From Alkalihalobacterium elongatum (lineage in GTDB: Bacteria; Bacillota; Bacilli; Bacillales; Bacillaceae_F), in the NCBI RefSeq assembly GCF_019024285.1, contig NZ_WMKZ01000004.1, forward strand, positions 62,001 to 126,000: a stretch of DNA of 64,000 nucleotides, in the 5' to 3' direction. Within the stretch, counting starts at the first letter, position 1. The number at the start of each line of letters is the position of its first letter. A program made the translations under genes and the position numbers. This document shows positions 32,615 to 42,842 of the stretch, piece after piece. The notes under the pieces were generated by a model, which searched no databases, was not told the origin of the DNA, and worked only from the letters and a program-made list of their open reading frames with translations.

Positions 32615-32709
32615 ATTGGCTGACTAATGATTTTTGGTACGCTAACTATTGTATCATATTTTGAACGATTTTATTAGTGTTATGAAACATTTCTCATTAG
32701 TCAGCCAAT
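32615..32709. repeat. Perfect 16-bp inverted repeat enclosing 63 bp
   Basis: Left arm ATTGGCTGACTAATGA (32615-32630) and its exact complement at 32694-32709. The enclosed sequence is AT-rich with no reading frame. It lies between the phosphodiesterase gene and the tRNA promoter. It could be a small miniature element or an unusual 3' structure. No target duplication is obvious. Confidence 0.8.
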
Positions 32710-32753
32710 ACAATTTTGAAATTAGCGTCTATACACAATATGCTTTAGAACAA

Positions 32754-33269
32754 TTATATTGTGTATTCCCTGGATAAATCTTCTACCTCATTTCCTTCTA
32801 TAGAATAAAACGTTACGTCAACTGAATGACTTTTAATCGTACACATACAATACGTTTGTTCTTTACGGTTACGCGGTAATCTTATACTTCCAGGATTAAT
32901 ATAAATAACTTCATTTTCAATAAAAGTTGTCGCTATATGCGAATGGCCAAAACAAACGATACGAGCACCTACTTCTTCTGCTCTGTAGCTAATTGGGACG
33001 TATGTCATTTTCACATTATAGTTATGGCCATGTGTTACATAAAGTAATATATCATCGGTAATTTTGACGGTCAGCTCTTCTGGAAAATCATGTCCCCAAT
33101 CACAATTTCCGCTAACAATTTTAACACCCTCAAGCTCTCGTGCATCCGCTTCTAATTCAGAATCTCCACAATGGATAATATAATCTACTTCATTGCGATG
33201 ACGATCAATTACATTTGCTAATTCTGATCTCCAGCCATGACTATCACTTATAATTAGAATTTTAGACAT
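32754..33269 (-). CDS. YfcE/YsnB-type metallophosphodiesterase
   Basis: This is a calcineurin-like phosphoesterase of the MJ0936/YfcE family. Metal motifs in order are ISDSHG, IHCGDSE, VSGNCDW, VTHGHNY and GHSHIA, all complete. The family cleaves phosphodiesters such as bis-p-nitrophenyl phosphate in vitro, but the natural substrate is not settled. The start at 33269 (MSKILIISDSHG) has GGGAGATGAG upstream. The longer frame opens inside rdgB sequence. Length 171 aa. It is last in the racE-gerM-rph-rdgB cluster, as B. subtilis ysnB. Confidence 0.92.
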   Translation of the reverse strand: MSKILIISDSHGWRSELANVIDRHRNEVDYIIHCGDSELEADARELEGVKIVSGNCDWGHDFPEELTVKITDDILLYVTHGHNYNVKMTYVPISYRAEEVGARIVCFGHSHIATTFIENEVIYINPGSIRLPRNRKEQTYCMCTIKSHSVDVTFYSIEGNEVEDLSREYTI

Positions 33270-33298
33270 TTTCTCATCTCCCACCATCGCTATTACCC

Positions 33299-33892
33299 TT
33301 ACATAATATCTTTCCATTTCTCTTTCAAGTGTTGGAGTGCTTTTGCACGATGGCTAATCGCATTTTTTTCCTCTGACGTTAATTGTGCCATCGTTTTTTG
33401 TTTTTCTTTTATGTACATAATGGGATCATAGCCGAAACCATTTTCTCCAACTGGTTTCTCTGTTATCTTTCCTTCACAGTTACCCTCAAAACATTCAGTA
33501 CGACCATCTGGATAAGCAAGCGCAATTGTACAATGGAATCTAGCGGTTCGTTTTTGATCTGGAACTTCTCTCATTTCTGCAAGTACTTTATTGATGTTTT
33601 CAGCATCATTTTTATTTTCTCCTGCATAGCGAGCAGAGTAAACCCCAGGTCGTCCATCTAAAGCATCCACGATTAAACCTGAGTCATCAGCTATCACTGG
33701 CTTTCCAAATAATTTTGCGATCGTTCTAGCCTTAAGAGTCGCATTTTCAGCAAACGTTGTACCTGTTTCTTCAACTTCAGGTATTTCAGGATAATCAAAT
33801 AGTGAACTAACTTTATATCCAAGTTGACCTAGGATCGCTTCAAACTCTTTTACCTTACCCTTATTTTTCGTAGCTACGATAATTTCTTTCAT
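33299..33892 (-). CDS. rdgB: XTP/dITP diphosphatase (non-canonical purine NTPase, RdgB/HAM1 family)
   Basis: The enzyme hydrolyses XTP, dITP and ITP to monophosphates, keeping deaminated purines out of nucleic acids. Signatures are [12 protein letters not shown] at the start, [26 protein letters not shown] near residue 66 (key acidic residues DDSGL) and ENGFGYDPI. Length 197 aa is normal. Its start overlaps the rph stop by 4 nt (ATGA). Confidence 0.95.
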   Translation of the reverse strand: MKEIIVATKNKGKVKEFEAILGQLGYKVSSLFDYPEIPEVEETGTTFAENATLKARTIAKLFGKPVIADDSGLIVDALDGRPGVYSARYAGENKNDAENINKVLAEMREVPDQKRTARFHCTIALAYPDGRTECFEGNCEGKITEKPVGENGFGYDPIMYIKEKQKTMAQLTSEEKNAISHRAKALQHLKEKWKDIM

Positions 33893-34665
33893 TCGGTTGC
33901 TTCCCCTTTAGCCCCTTCTATCTTGTCCACTATGACATTTGTAATTTCTTCACCTAAAGTATGTTTCTGCTTTTCAATTAAATCTTCTATACCAAGTTCA
34001 GCTAAATATAAAAGCTTATCTAATTGATTACGTGAAAATGTCGCTTCTTCACCAGTCCCTTGAAGTTCTACAAATTCACCTTTACCAGTCATTACTACAT
34101 TCATATCAACGTCAGCACTAGCATCTTCTTTATAACATAAATCTAGTAGTTCACCATGCTCTTTATCAATTCCTACAGAAACAGCAGCTAAAAAGTCGGT
34201 AACTGGTAATTCTGTTAGTTTCTTTCTCTCTACATATTTTTGTAATGCAAGTACCATAGCTACATAAGCACCAGTTATTGCTGCTGTACGTGTACCACCG
34301 TCCGCTTGGATAACATCACAATCAATCCATACGGTTCTTTCACCAAGCTTTTCTAAATCTATTACTGTTCGTAAAGCTCTTCCTATTAACCGTTGTATTT
34401 CCATCGTCCGTCCACTAACTTTCCCTTTTGACGATTCACGAATATTTCTCTGCTCTGTTGCCCGTGGCAGCATTGAATATTCAGCTGTAATCCATCCTTT
34501 TCCTTGATTTCTCATAAATGGTGGAACTCGATCCTCAATTGATGCTGTACAAATCACTTTTGTATTTCCAAAGGAAATAAGTACAGAACCTTCAGGGTGC
34601 ATTAAATAATCTCTAATAATTTCTACGTTTCTTAATTGGTCTTGTTCTCTATTATCAACTCTCAT
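33889..34665 (-). CDS. rph: Ribonuclease PH
   Basis: RNase PH is a phosphorolytic 3'-5' exoribonuclease that trims tRNA precursors. The start [16 protein letters not shown] and the stretch RSLIGR-like [14 protein letters not shown] are family features, and [21 protein letters not shown] marks the phosphate and metal site. Length 258 aa is typical. GGGAGGG lies upstream of the ATG. It follows gerM after a terminator. Confidence 0.96.
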   Translation of the reverse strand: MRVDNREQDQLRNVEIIRDYLMHPEGSVLISFGNTKVICTASIEDRVPPFMRNQGKGWITAEYSMLPRATEQRNIRESSKGKVSGRTMEIQRLIGRALRTVIDLEKLGERTVWIDCDVIQADGGTRTAAITGAYVAMVLALQKYVERKKLTELPVTDFLAAVSVGIDKEHGELLDLCYKEDASADVDMNVVMTGKGEFVELQGTGEEATFSRNQLDKLLYLAELGIEDLIEKQKHTLGEEITNVIVDKIEGAKGEATE

Positions 34666-34774
34666 TTGATAAAAACCCTCCCTTAAAAAGCCTTACTTAT
34701 GTAGTATCCTCTTTTTTTGGCATTTATATAAGAAAAGTCTTCCTATAATACTCTATAAATGCTCAAGCCACGTA

Positions 34775-34800
34775 AAAAGGCAGCAATGTTGCTGCCTTTT
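34775..34800 (-). terminator. Terminator between gerM and rph
   Basis: Perfect stem AAAAGGCAGCA / TGCTGCCTTTT with a small loop and T residues on the minus-strand exit. It lies about 90 nt after the gerM stop. Confidence 0.85.
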
Positions 34801-34888
34801 ACTGTTACTACTTCGTTATTATAGCAAATTTTCCTGCATTCTAATATGTTAGAGACTGTTTGACTCTAAAACTTTGTTGCTTCATTCC

Positions 34889-35977
34889 TTAAAATTTCCC
34901 AGCATTAACGTTAATTGGGCGTGATACTGGTTCAGACAATGGCTCACCCGATGCTTTTAACACTTCAGCTTCACCATTTACTTCAATAGAAACCTTCTCA
35001 ACTCCCGGTTGTTCAGTTAATGATAAGACTAATAGATTTAACACTTCATCTGAAATGGCTGTATTCTCCATTTGATTTAAAATAGCTTCATTGAAGTTTA
35101 CGGTTACAACACCATTTTCATATTTAGGACTATCTAATAGTTCAGCCCCGTTTCTAATATCCGTTAATAAACTCGAATATACAGAAGGTCCAGCTAATAG
35201 TTGATTGATAACTTCTTCAATTGGATTATCTGTATTTTTAACTCTTCTCGTAACTGGTACGTAGTAAGTGTTGTCCCCATTTTGGGCAAGGAAGTAAAGG
35301 GTTACCCCCTTACTGTTAACAACGTCAGCCACTTCACTTTGTTCAAAGTTAATGCCATTTGCACGACTATACCCCTCTCCAATAGGAGTGTTACCTACTG
35401 GCATCGTTTCCTGGTCATAACCATTGATACGAATTTGTACTTTATCTACATTTTCAAATTGAGTTAATGTCCATGTAACTGATTGGAGAATTTGTAACTC
35501 CTGATCAGGATTATACGATTTAAACTCTTCAGAGAAATCCGCTACAGCTGTTCGCTCCTCTTCTTTGAAATGAACATCTACTTCTGTTCCTGCAGGTAAA
35601 ACCGCTTTAAAACCGCTTGGTAATAGATTAGATACTGGTCCACCATCTACTAAGTACTCCAACGATTGTCTAAGTACACCTTGAGTCTTTGGTAAATCAA
35701 ATGTTTGTGATACAACCATGCCATTTTGATCGATTAAGTAAAGTTCTCTTTTTACCGTTTCAACTGGCCCCTCTTCACCTTCTGCGTTCTCTTCAATCGG
35801 TTCTTCTTCAGATCCTATTGTTTCAGTTTCCTCATCTAACGCTTCTCCTTCATCGATGTAATTTATTTGAGGAGTATCCATTTCTTGCATCGCATCTTTT
35901 GAGCCAAAGGAACATCCAGATACAATTAACGTTAGAAGAAGTAGCATTGGGACTCCTGTTTTGAACAATTTCCTCAT
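34889..35977 (-). CDS. gerM: Germination/sporulation lipoprotein GerM
   Basis: GerM is needed for normal sporulation and germination and localises to the forespore membrane, where the GerMN fold can contribute to the SpoIIIA-SpoIIQ channel. A lipoprotein signal is clear (basic start, LLLLTLIVSGC, with the lipobox cysteine near residue 22). An acidic low-complexity linker follows (residues 30-75). Two GerMN domains come next, each with a PVG- or ANG-type core and a VNFNEA or VDKVQIRING block. AGGAGGG lies 7 nt before the ATG. Confidence 0.94.
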   Translation of the reverse strand: MRKLFKTGVPMLLLLTLIVSGCSFGSKDAMQEMDTPQINYIDEGEALDEETETIGSEEEPIEENAEGEEGPVETVKRELYLIDQNGMVVSQTFDLPKTQGVLRQSLEYLVDGGPVSNLLPSGFKAVLPAGTEVDVHFKEEERTAVADFSEEFKSYNPDQELQILQSVTWTLTQFENVDKVQIRINGYDQETMPVGNTPIGEGYSRANGINFEQSEVADVVNSKGVTLYFLAQNGDNTYYVPVTRRVKNTDNPIEEVINQLLAGPSVYSSLLTDIRNGAELLDSPKYENGVVTVNFNEAILNQMENTAISDEVLNLLVLSLTEQPGVEKVSIEVNGEAEVLKASGEPLSEPVSRPINVNAGKF

Positions 35978-36007
35978 TCTTTTCCCTCCTAAGGTAGTTT
36001 GTACTAG

Positions 36008-36037
36008 TATGTATACGAGCCTTTTTTAAAAATAGAC
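36008..36037 (-). promoter_or_regulatory. Possible sigma-E promoter of gerM
   Basis: Minus-strand GTCTATTT (36030-36037), 14-nt spacer, TATACATA (36008-36015). Both resemble sigma-E elements, with two mismatches in the -10. Sporulation control of gerM is known in B. subtilis. Confidence 0.4.
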
Positions 36038-36114
36038 CACCTTTGTCTACAAAATTATCGAACAGTTGTGAACATGCCTTCTCTGATGCTCTTTTGTCTA
36101 GTTTACGAAAACCC

Positions 36115-36145
36115 AAAAAAGAGAACTCGAATATATCAAGTCCCC
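36115..36145 (-). terminator. Terminator after racE
   Basis: On the minus strand GGGGACTTGA pairs over 10 bp with TCGAGTTCTC (three G-U pairs) and is followed by six T. It separates racE from gerM transcription. Confidence 0.8.
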
Positions 36146-36157
36146 TCCCTTTATCCA

Positions 36158-36955
36158 TTATCCTAAATAGATTGTTTCCACATGATTAAGATCAATTTTC
36201 AACCAACTGCTTGCGATCTTTTTAAAAGTTTCATGATCTCCTGTCGTATAAAAAATATGACACGGTTTACGATTGTCTGTATAAAGTAGACCTTTATGAT
36301 ATAATAGCGAGCTTACTTCACGCGCGGTTTCATCACCAGAGCTAATTAAAGTAATCTCATTACCGACAACCTGTTGAATGACACTGCGTAATAACGGATA
36401 GTGTGTACACCCAAGTATTAATGTATCAAATTTTTTAGTAAGGAGTGGAGTTAACGTTTCGGAAACGACCCGCATTGCTTCTTCACCTTTAAATATTCCT
36501 TGTTCAACTAACGGAACAAAAGGAGGACAAGCCATACTTTCCACTTTCACATTACTATTAATATCTCTTAATGCTTTATCATAAGCTTTACTATGAATAG
36601 TTCCTGTCGTTCCAATTACAGCAACATGATCATTGTTTGTAACTTTTAGAGCTGTAATCGCACCAGGGTGAACAACTCCAACGACTGGTATAGAAAGTTT
36701 TTGCTTCACTTCATCTAGGACAACAGCAGTTGCCGTATTACAAGCAATGACGAGCATTTTTATACGTTCCTGCAATAAACGTTCGATCATTTGCCATGTA
36801 AAAGTTCGTACTTCTTCTGCTGGTCTTGGACCATATGGACATCGTACGGTATCACCAATATATACAATTTGTTCTTTCGGTAACTGTCGAAGTATTTCTT
36901 TTGCAACGGTTAATCCTCCGAGCCCCGAATCAATAACGCCAATCGGTCTATCCAA
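36158..36955 (-). CDS. racE: Glutamate racemase
   Basis: RacE supplies D-glutamate for peptidoglycan. The two catalytic cysteines are Cys72 (ACNTATA) and Cys183 (LGCTHYPLL), and [11 protein letters not shown] is the N-terminal motif. Length 265 aa is typical. The start is TTG with GAGGGAG close upstream, a somewhat short spacing. It follows the MarR gene by 36 nt, as in B. subtilis ysmB-racE, and may be co-transcribed with it. Confidence 0.96.
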   Translation of the reverse strand: MDRPIGVIDSGLGGLTVAKEILRQLPKEQIVYIGDTVRCPYGPRPAEEVRTFTWQMIERLLQERIKMLVIACNTATAVVLDEVKQKLSIPVVGVVHPGAITALKVTNNDHVAVIGTTGTIHSKAYDKALRDINSNVKVESMACPPFVPLVEQGIFKGEEAMRVVSETLTPLLTKKFDTLILGCTHYPLLRSVIQQVVGNEITLISSGDETAREVSSLLYHKGLLYTDNRKPCHIFYTTGDHETFKKIASSWLKIDLNHVETIYLG

Positions 36956-36991
36956 TACTCTCCCTCAATTTCTATCTTCTTTTGTTTTTTA

Positions 36992-37444
36992 CTAGCTGTT
37001 AATTTCTTTTGTTGAAGATTCCATCTCTTGATGAAGTACATGTAAGCTTTTATCTAAGAAAGCTATTTCCTCATCTGAAAAATTTTGAAGAATATCTCTT
37101 AAGTAATCTTGTCTTTTTTTAATAACTTCTTGAATAATTGTTTCGCCTTTTTCTAGTAAATGAATACGAACAACTCTTCGATCATTTTGATCTTTTACTC
37201 GTTCTACTAATTCATTCTTTTCCATGCGATCGACAAGGTCAGTCGTCGTGCTACAGGCTAGGTACATTTTATTCGATAAATCGCCAATGGTCATATCTCC
37301 TAATTCATTTAACCATTGCAAGGCAACAAATTGTGGTGGGGTAATTGGAAATTGATTTAGAATAACACGACCCTTTTGTTTAATAATTTGTGCAACTTTT
37401 CTTAAAGACTGTTCAATATGTTCAACTTGTTCAAACTCTGCCAT
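36992..37444 (-). CDS. MarR-family transcriptional regulator (YsmB-like)
   Basis: The 150-residue protein has the MarR winged-helix layout. An N-terminal dimerisation helix comes first, then the recognition region (MTIGDLSNKMYLACSTTTDLVDRMEKNELVERV), a basic wing (DQNDRRVVRIHLLEKG) and a C-terminal helix. AGGAGGG precedes the ATG. The position upstream of racE matches B. subtilis ysmB, whose targets are not established. The residues give no clue to a ligand. Confidence 0.9.
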   Translation of the reverse strand: MAEFEQVEHIEQSLRKVAQIIKQKGRVILNQFPITPPQFVALQWLNELGDMTIGDLSNKMYLACSTTTDLVDRMEKNELVERVKDQNDRRVVRIHLLEKGETIIQEVIKKRQDYLRDILQNFSDEEIAFLDKSLHVLHQEMESSTKEINS

Positions 37445-37557
37445 GATCTTCCCTCCTAGTAGTCAAATCTCTATATAATAACGATTTTTTTATTCTTATC
37501 TTATTTATTCTCCCTGTTTTCCTATGGAATTGCAATAGAAAAACTTTGAGAAAATGT

Positions 37558-37588
37558 GAAGAAGAGTTGTCATTCGACAACTCTTCTC
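37558..37588 (-). terminator. Hairpin after ptsI
   Basis: Perfect 11-bp stem GAAGAGTTGTC / GACAACTCTTC with a 4-nt loop, about 9 nt after the ptsI stop. The T tract is poor in both directions, so termination strength is uncertain. Confidence 0.65.
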
Positions 37589-37594
37589 CTTTCA

Positions 37595-39313
37595 TTATAG
37601 ACTACTTAATCTAGTTTTAACGGCTTCATGAACATCTTCTGAAGTATTTTTCATTAACATTTCTTTAGCGAATGTTTCTAATTCTTGTTTTGACAGCTTA
37701 GCAATTTGACTTCGTGCAGGAAGGACAGACGTTGCACTCATACTAAATTCATCAAGTCCTAACCCTAAAAGAATCGGGATTGCAATTTCATCACCAGCCA
37801 TCTCACCACACATACCTGCCCACTTGCCTTCTTTGTGAGCAGCTTCAATAACCATGTTAACAAGGCGAAGAATTGCTGGGTGATATGGTTGATATAAATA
37901 TGATACTTGTTCATTCATTCGATCTGCTGCCATTGTATATTGGATTAAGTCATTCGTTCCAACGCTAAAGAAATCTACTTCTTTTGCAAAAAGATCGGCA
38001 ATTACAGCGGTGGATGGAATTTCTACCATCATACCTACTTCAATCGAATCGGATACTTGTTGACCCTCATTTACAAGTTTCTGTTTTTCTTCTTCTAAAA
38101 TTGCTTTTGCTTCTCGTAATTCTTCAAGCGCCGCAATCATTGGGAACATAATTTTTAAATTTCCGAATGTACTAGCACGCAACAATGCACGAAGTTGCGT
38201 ACGGAATATGTCCTGATGCTCTAAACACAATCGTATAGCACGGAATCCAAGAAACGGATTCATTTCTTTAGGAAGTTCTAAATACGGAAGTTCTTTATCT
38301 CCACCGATGTCAAGAGTACGAATAACTACAGGCTTGCCTTCCATTCTTTCTAATACCGTTTTATAGGCATTAAACTGTTCTTCTTCTGTTGGTAATTGGT
38401 CTCGACCCATATAAAGAAATTCGGTTCGATATAAGCCGATCCCTTCAGCACCATTATTAATAACTCCTGTTAGATCATCAGGCGTGCCAATATTAGCGGC
38501 TAATTCCACATGATGTCCATCAACAGTTTTCGTCGCTTCATTAACAAGCTTAGCCCATTCTAACTTTTGTTGTTCATAGTTTTCTTTCTTCTGTTTATAA
38601 GCTTGCGTTGTTTCTTCATCTGGTTGAACGATAACTACCCCTTCTAGTCCATCAATAATGATTGTATCGCCATTATGAATAGAAGTGGTTGATTCTTTTG
38701 TTCCAACAACAGCAGGAATTTCCATAGAGCGTGCCATGATTGCAGAATGAGATGTACGGCCACCGATATCAGCTGCAAACCCTTTAACAAATTGCGGATT
38801 TAATTGCGCTGTATCTGATGGTGTTAAGTCTTTTGCAATGATAATAGTTGCTTCATCTATTGCAGCTAATGATTTCATTTGAATACCAAGCAAATAGCCT
38901 AGAACGCGTTTAGATACATCACGAATGTCTGCAGCACGCTCTTTCATATACTCATTATCCATCAATTCAAACATTGAGATAAATGTTTGTGAAACATCAT
39001 GTACTGCACTTTCTGCATTCACTTTTTCATTGTCGATATGTGCTTGCATTCCGCCAATGAATTCTGGATCACTTAAAACTAGGAGGTGAGCAGCAAAAAT
39101 TGCTGCTTCTTCTTCCCCTAAATCCACTTCTGCTTTTTCTTTAATCTGAGCTAAGTCAACCTTTGCTTTGTCTAACGCAGTTTCAAGTCTTTCTTTTTCA
39201 ACTGCAGGATCAGCATCTGTTTTTTTCTCAAAGGAATAGTCAGGCTCTTCCAATACATATGCGTTTGCTATCGCAATCCCAGCTGACGCAGCTATCCCTG
39301 AAATTTGTTTCAT
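37595..39313 (-). CDS. ptsI: PTS enzyme I (phosphoenolpyruvate-protein phosphotransferase)
   Basis: Enzyme I passes phosphate from phosphoenolpyruvate to HPr. His189 is in the motif [12 protein letters not shown]. The PEP-binding C-terminal domain has [17 protein letters not shown] and the catalytic cysteine in GMCGEMAGD. Length 572 aa is typical. The start overlaps the ptsH stop as TAATG. It is encoded with ptsG and ptsH. Confidence 0.97.
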   Translation of the reverse strand: MKQISGIAASAGIAIANAYVLEEPDYSFEKKTDADPAVEKERLETALDKAKVDLAQIKEKAEVDLGEEEAAIFAAHLLVLSDPEFIGGMQAHIDNEKVNAESAVHDVSQTFISMFELMDNEYMKERAADIRDVSKRVLGYLLGIQMKSLAAIDEATIIIAKDLTPSDTAQLNPQFVKGFAADIGGRTSHSAIMARSMEIPAVVGTKESTTSIHNGDTIIIDGLEGVVIVQPDEETTQAYKQKKENYEQQKLEWAKLVNEATKTVDGHHVELAANIGTPDDLTGVINNGAEGIGLYRTEFLYMGRDQLPTEEEQFNAYKTVLERMEGKPVVIRTLDIGGDKELPYLELPKEMNPFLGFRAIRLCLEHQDIFRTQLRALLRASTFGNLKIMFPMIAALEELREAKAILEEEKQKLVNEGQQVSDSIEVGMMVEIPSTAVIADLFAKEVDFFSVGTNDLIQYTMAADRMNEQVSYLYQPYHPAILRLVNMVIEAAHKEGKWAGMCGEMAGDEIAIPILLGLGLDEFSMSATSVLPARSQIAKLSKQELETFAKEMLMKNTSEDVHEAVKTRLSSL

Positions 39314-39576
39314 TATTCCCCTAACCCTTCCTTGATTACAGCTTCTAATGCTTGTAATGCTTCATTTTCATCTGAACCGTCTGCTTTGATTGTTACTTCT
39401 GCACCTTGTCCTACACCTAAAGACATCACACCCATAATTGATTTTAGGTTCACTGATTTCCCTTTATATTCTAAGTTTATATCTGAAGAAAATTGTCCTG
39501 CTTTATTTACTAATTGTGTCGCTGGTCTTGCATGAATTCCTGTTTCTGCTGTAATTTTGAATGTTTTTTCTACCAT
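39313..39576 (-). CDS. ptsH: Phosphocarrier protein HPr
   Basis: HPr carries phosphate from enzyme I to the EIIA domains. His15 is in GIHARPAT. Ser46 ([11 protein letters not shown]) is the HPr kinase site, so HPr-Ser-P can act as the CcpA co-repressor in this organism. The start at 39576 (MVEKTFKIT) has AGAGG 8 nt upstream and numbers both sites in the standard way. Length 87 aa. Confidence 0.97.
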   Translation of the reverse strand: MVEKTFKITAETGIHARPATQLVNKAGQFSSDINLEYKGKSVNLKSIMGVMSLGVGQGAEVTIKADGSDENEALQALEAVIKEGLGE

Positions 39577-39610
39577 GTAGATCAACCTCTTTCTTTTAAA
39601 ATATAATATA

Positions 39611-41581
39611 TTATTTATTTTTAATGGAAACTAATCCAGTTTCTCCAAGCTCAACATCTTCCTTCAACTCTAGAACAACACTTTCGTTTTCTTTCAAATT
39701 GGTGAATACGATCGGTGTGATCGTCGAAGATGCTTTTTCTTTAATTAAATCTAAATCCATTGTTAATAACTTTTGACCTTGTTCAATTTCCTTACCTTCT
39801 TCAACGAAAGTCTCAAAGCCTTCGCCATTCATTTGTACAGTATCAATACCAACATGTATTAAGATCTCATGTCCACTCTGTGACAAAATTCCAATGGCGT
39901 GCTTTGTAGGAAAGATGTTAATAATTTTTCCTGCAACAGGGGATACGACTACTCCTTCAGTTGGTTCGATGGCGAACCCATCACCCATCATTTTTTCAGC
40001 AAAAACTTTATCTGGCACTTCTGAGATAGGTAATAATTTCCCTTTTATAGGAGCACCGATTTCCAGATTTGTAGCTGTGTCTCCCGTTTGGTTGTTATCT
40101 TGTGGAATAATCTTTGTTTCATCAACCTCTTGGTCATCTATGTCATGCGATACTTCTTTGCCATTAATTAAATCTTTAATCTGGCCTTTTAATGCGTCAG
40201 ATTGTGTTCCGAAGATCGCTTGTATATTATCACCCATTTCAAGAACACCTGAAGCACCTAATTTTTTTAATTGTGAACTATCTACTTGTGCACTATCTTT
40301 GACTGATACACGAAGTCTTGTTATACAAGCATCTAAAGCTGTAATATTATTTTTCCCACCTAGTGCATGTAATACATTTTTGGCAAGCTCAGATTTACTA
40401 CCTTTTGTAGGACTTTCACTTACTTGTTCCTCTGGTTCTCGCCCTGGCGTTCGTAAATTCCACTTTCTTATCGCAAACCGGAAACCGAAGTAGTAGATGA
40501 AAGCAAATCCTATACCTACAGGGATGATTATCCAGGAGTTCGTTGATAAGCCCCAATAAAGAACATAATCAATAAATCCACCCGAGAATGTGAAACCTGC
40601 TTTAACACCAAGCCAGTCCATAATCACAAATGAAAATCCTGCAAATACACAGTGAATTAAAAATAAGATTGGTGCTACGAATAGGAAAGCAAACTCAATT
40701 GGTTCGGTAATACCTGTTAAAAAGCTGGTTAATGCAGCTGACGCCATTATTCCAGCCACTGCTTTCTTTCGTTCTGGTCTTGCTTCATGATAAATTGCTA
40801 AAGCTGCAGCTGGAAGGCCAAATAACATAAATGGGAATAATCCAGCCATAAATGTTCCAGCCGTAGGATCTCCTGCGAAAAAGCGAGTCATATCTCCTCT
40901 AACAACATCACCTGCAGCTGTTGTAAACGTTCCAAATTCAAACCAAAACGGTTGATAAAAAATATGATGTAAACCAAATGGAATAAGTGCTCTTTGTGTA
41001 AAGCCAAAGACAAACGCAGCAACTGTAGTGCCCGTTTCTGTTGCTAAATGTGAGAACCAGTCAATTACACCTTGGATTGGTGGCCAAACAAATACAAAAA
41101 CGATACCTAGTAACACTGCAGTAGCAGCTGTAATGATCGGAACGAACCTTTTTCCCGCAAAAAAGCCAAGAAACGGTGGTAAATCAATATTGTAAAAACG
41201 TTTATATAAAGCTGCTGCTACAAGACCCATAATAATTCCACCGAAGACACCCGTTTGCAACGTTTCAATTCCAAGAACCGTTACAGTATCAGCGCCATAA
41301 TATCCCGCCATAATTCCTAACGTGGTATTCATTACAAGATATCCAATAACTGCAGCAAGTCCTGCCACTCCATCACCATCAGCTAAGCCAATGGCAACTC
41401 CAATGGCAAATAATAGTGCTAAGTTAGCAAAAACAACATTCCCAGCCTCTGCCATAATCGGAATATCTAAAACATTCTCATGACCAAGCCCCAGTAATAA
41501 ACCAGCTGCAGGGAGTACGGATACAGGTGTCATTAACGCACGACCGACACGCTGCAACGTACCAAAAGCTTTTTTAAACAT
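39611..41581 (-). CDS. ptsG: PTS glucose-specific transporter EIICBA
   Basis: PtsG imports and phosphorylates glucose. The N-terminal EIIC membrane domain covers about residues 1-385, with its family start [24 protein letters not shown] follows with phospho-Cys419 ([13 protein letters not shown]), then an acidic linker and EIIA with His576 ([14 protein letters not shown]). The order C-B-A is that of B. subtilis PtsG. GGGGTG precedes the ATG. Expression should depend on GlcT through the RNA switch just upstream. Confidence 0.96.
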   Translation of the reverse strand: MFKKAFGTLQRVGRALMTPVSVLPAAGLLLGLGHENVLDIPIMAEAGNVVFANLALLFAIGVAIGLADGDGVAGLAAVIGYLVMNTTLGIMAGYYGADTVTVLGIETLQTGVFGGIIMGLVAAALYKRFYNIDLPPFLGFFAGKRFVPIITAATAVLLGIVFVFVWPPIQGVIDWFSHLATETGTTVAAFVFGFTQRALIPFGLHHIFYQPFWFEFGTFTTAAGDVVRGDMTRFFAGDPTAGTFMAGLFPFMLFGLPAAALAIYHEARPERKKAVAGIMASAALTSFLTGITEPIEFAFLFVAPILFLIHCVFAGFSFVIMDWLGVKAGFTFSGGFIDYVLYWGLSTNSWIIIPVGIGFAFIYYFGFRFAIRKWNLRTPGREPEEQVSESPTKGSKSELAKNVLHALGGKNNITALDACITRLRVSVKDSAQVDSSQLKKLGASGVLEMGDNIQAIFGTQSDALKGQIKDLINGKEVSHDIDDQEVDETKIIPQDNNQTGDTATNLEIGAPIKGKLLPISEVPDKVFAEKMMGDGFAIEPTEGVVVSPVAGKIINIFPTKHAIGILSQSGHEILIHVGIDTVQMNGEGFETFVEEGKEIEQGQKLLTMDLDLIKEKASSTITPIVFTNLKENESVVLELKEDVELGETGLVSIKNK

Positions 41582-41676
41582 ACTTTCACCCCTATGTTAA
41601 ATCTTGTTAGTTATTGTCATTCAAACTCAAGTAAAGTAATCGTTTTCACTCATTTACAGAATTGTTTTATGTAAAT

Positions 41677-41775
41677 AAAAAAGGCATGAATAAAAGAGAG
41701 CATACGAGTAGACAAGGCAAACCTAAGGATAGATTGCCCAAGTTCTACAACATATACACTTCTTTTACTCATGCC
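41677..41775 (-). terminator. GlcT-controlled terminator in the ptsG leader
   Basis: On the minus strand GGCATGAGTAAAAGA (41761-41775) pairs with TCTTTTATTCATGCC (41683-41697) and is followed by six T (41677-41682). The loop is long, about 63 nt, and has internal structure. Its 5' arm overlaps the antiterminator element. Confidence 0.88.
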
Positions 41776-41795
41776 TGATCGTATCAGTAACACGT
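41767..41795 (-). promoter_or_regulatory. Ribonucleic antiterminator (RAT) bound by GlcT
   Basis: The minus strand reads ACGTGTTACTGATACG followed by ATCAGGCATGAGT, closely matching the B. subtilis ptsG RAT as I remember it. It overlaps the terminator 5' arm by 9 nt, so GlcT binding would block the terminator. Confidence 0.9.
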
Positions 41796-41815
41796 AAAAT
41801 AGAGTGCTAAACTAT

Positions 41816-42655
41816 TTATTTTTGAGTAAGCCTTTGCAAATGCATCGCTAGATAAACAGCTTCTGCATCAGCCACTTGTAATTGATAATGAGCTTGAATG
41901 ATCTTTATCAACTTCCAAGCAAGATTATAGCATACGGGATACTCTTGCTTCAATAGCTTCACAAATTGTTCATTTAATTCTACCGTTTCCTGGTGAATGA
42001 CACGATCAAGTACATGACGAAGATGAGTGACAAGTCGCGAGTATTGTAGTGAGTTCTTTTCTATTTGTATCTTTAACCCTGTTTCTATTAGATCTATTAA
42101 TTTCAGGAAGAGCTTTGTATCATCTTGTATTTCAGATAAAGGCTTATTTTCTAATGCACTATGAATGTGTAATGTAACAAAGCCGACTTCATCTTTTGGT
42201 AAAGATATGTCTAGATGTTTATTTATAAAAGTAACAACTTGTTCTGCAATTTGATACTCATTTGGATACATTGACTTCGTTTCATTTAGAAAAGGATTAG
42301 TAATGATAATTCCTTGTTCTAATCTTCTGATAGCAAAAGCGATATGGTCAGTTAACGCGATATGAATACGTTCATTTAATTTTTGATCTAGCCTATTACT
42401 AATTAAAACAATCGCATCATTAATCGTTTCCATTATGGACTCGTCAATTTGTAGCAATAATTGCTTATACTCCTCTTGTTGTTGTTCATTAACGAGCTGA
42501 AAAAGTTGATCTATACTTTGATGAGTAATTTCATTACCTGGCTTTTTCCCAAACCCAATCCCTTTTCCAATTAAAATCACTTCTTCTTCTATTGAATTTA
42601 ACGCTATGACCACATTATTATTTAAAACTTTTTTGATCGTGTACGTTCCCCTCAT
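41816..42655 (-). CDS. glcT: Transcription antiterminator GlcT (BglG/SacY family)
   Basis: GlcT binds the RAT when not phosphorylated by PtsG, so glucose allows ptsG transcription. Residues 1-55 form the RNA-binding CAT domain (KVLNNNVVIALN, GKGIGFGKKPGNEI). Two PTS regulation domains follow, with conserved histidines in HIALTDHIAFAI, LHIHSALE, HLRHVLDR and MHLQRL. Length 279 aa. AAAGGA lies upstream of the ATG. It sits immediately before its target. Confidence 0.95.
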   Translation of the reverse strand: MRGTYTIKKVLNNNVVIALNSIEEEVILIGKGIGFGKKPGNEITHQSIDQLFQLVNEQQQEEYKQLLLQIDESIMETINDAIVLISNRLDQKLNERIHIALTDHIAFAIRRLEQGIIITNPFLNETKSMYPNEYQIAEQVVTFINKHLDISLPKDEVGFVTLHIHSALENKPLSEIQDDTKLFLKLIDLIETGLKIQIEKNSLQYSRLVTHLRHVLDRVIHQETVELNEQFVKLLKQEYPVCYNLAWKLIKIIQAHYQLQVADAEAVYLAMHLQRLTQK

Positions 42656-42787
42656 TTTAGCTTTTCCTTTCTAAATAGCTTCGTAAGTCATCGTAATCTG
42701 CTACTTCTATTTTTTCAAGTATAACGTTTATAAAAGTGAGACAAAATAGAAAGGAAAATTTTAGCGTGATAGTATTTTATTCCGTTT

Positions 42788-42816
42788 ATGACATTATTTA
42801 TGTTTTTTATTATTAG
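42788..42816 (+). promoter_or_regulatory. Candidate promoter of the oxidase subunit I gene
   Basis: Plus-strand -35 ATGACA (42788-42793), 17-bp spacer, -10 TATTAG (42811-42816), about 25 nt before the GTG start. The short leader is a tight fit. Confidence 0.4.
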
Positions 42817-42842
42817 TGTCAGGTCAAAAAGGAGGATTTTCA

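Noticed and set aside
35850-36158. 102-codon minus-strand frame between racE and gerM
   Set aside because: It overlaps the racE terminator and the gerM 5' end in another frame and has no recognisable domain.
39894-40493. 199-codon plus-strand frame inside ptsG
   Set aside because: Antisense to a strongly supported ptsG, with no ribosome binding site and a Ser/Leu-rich product typical of shadow frames.
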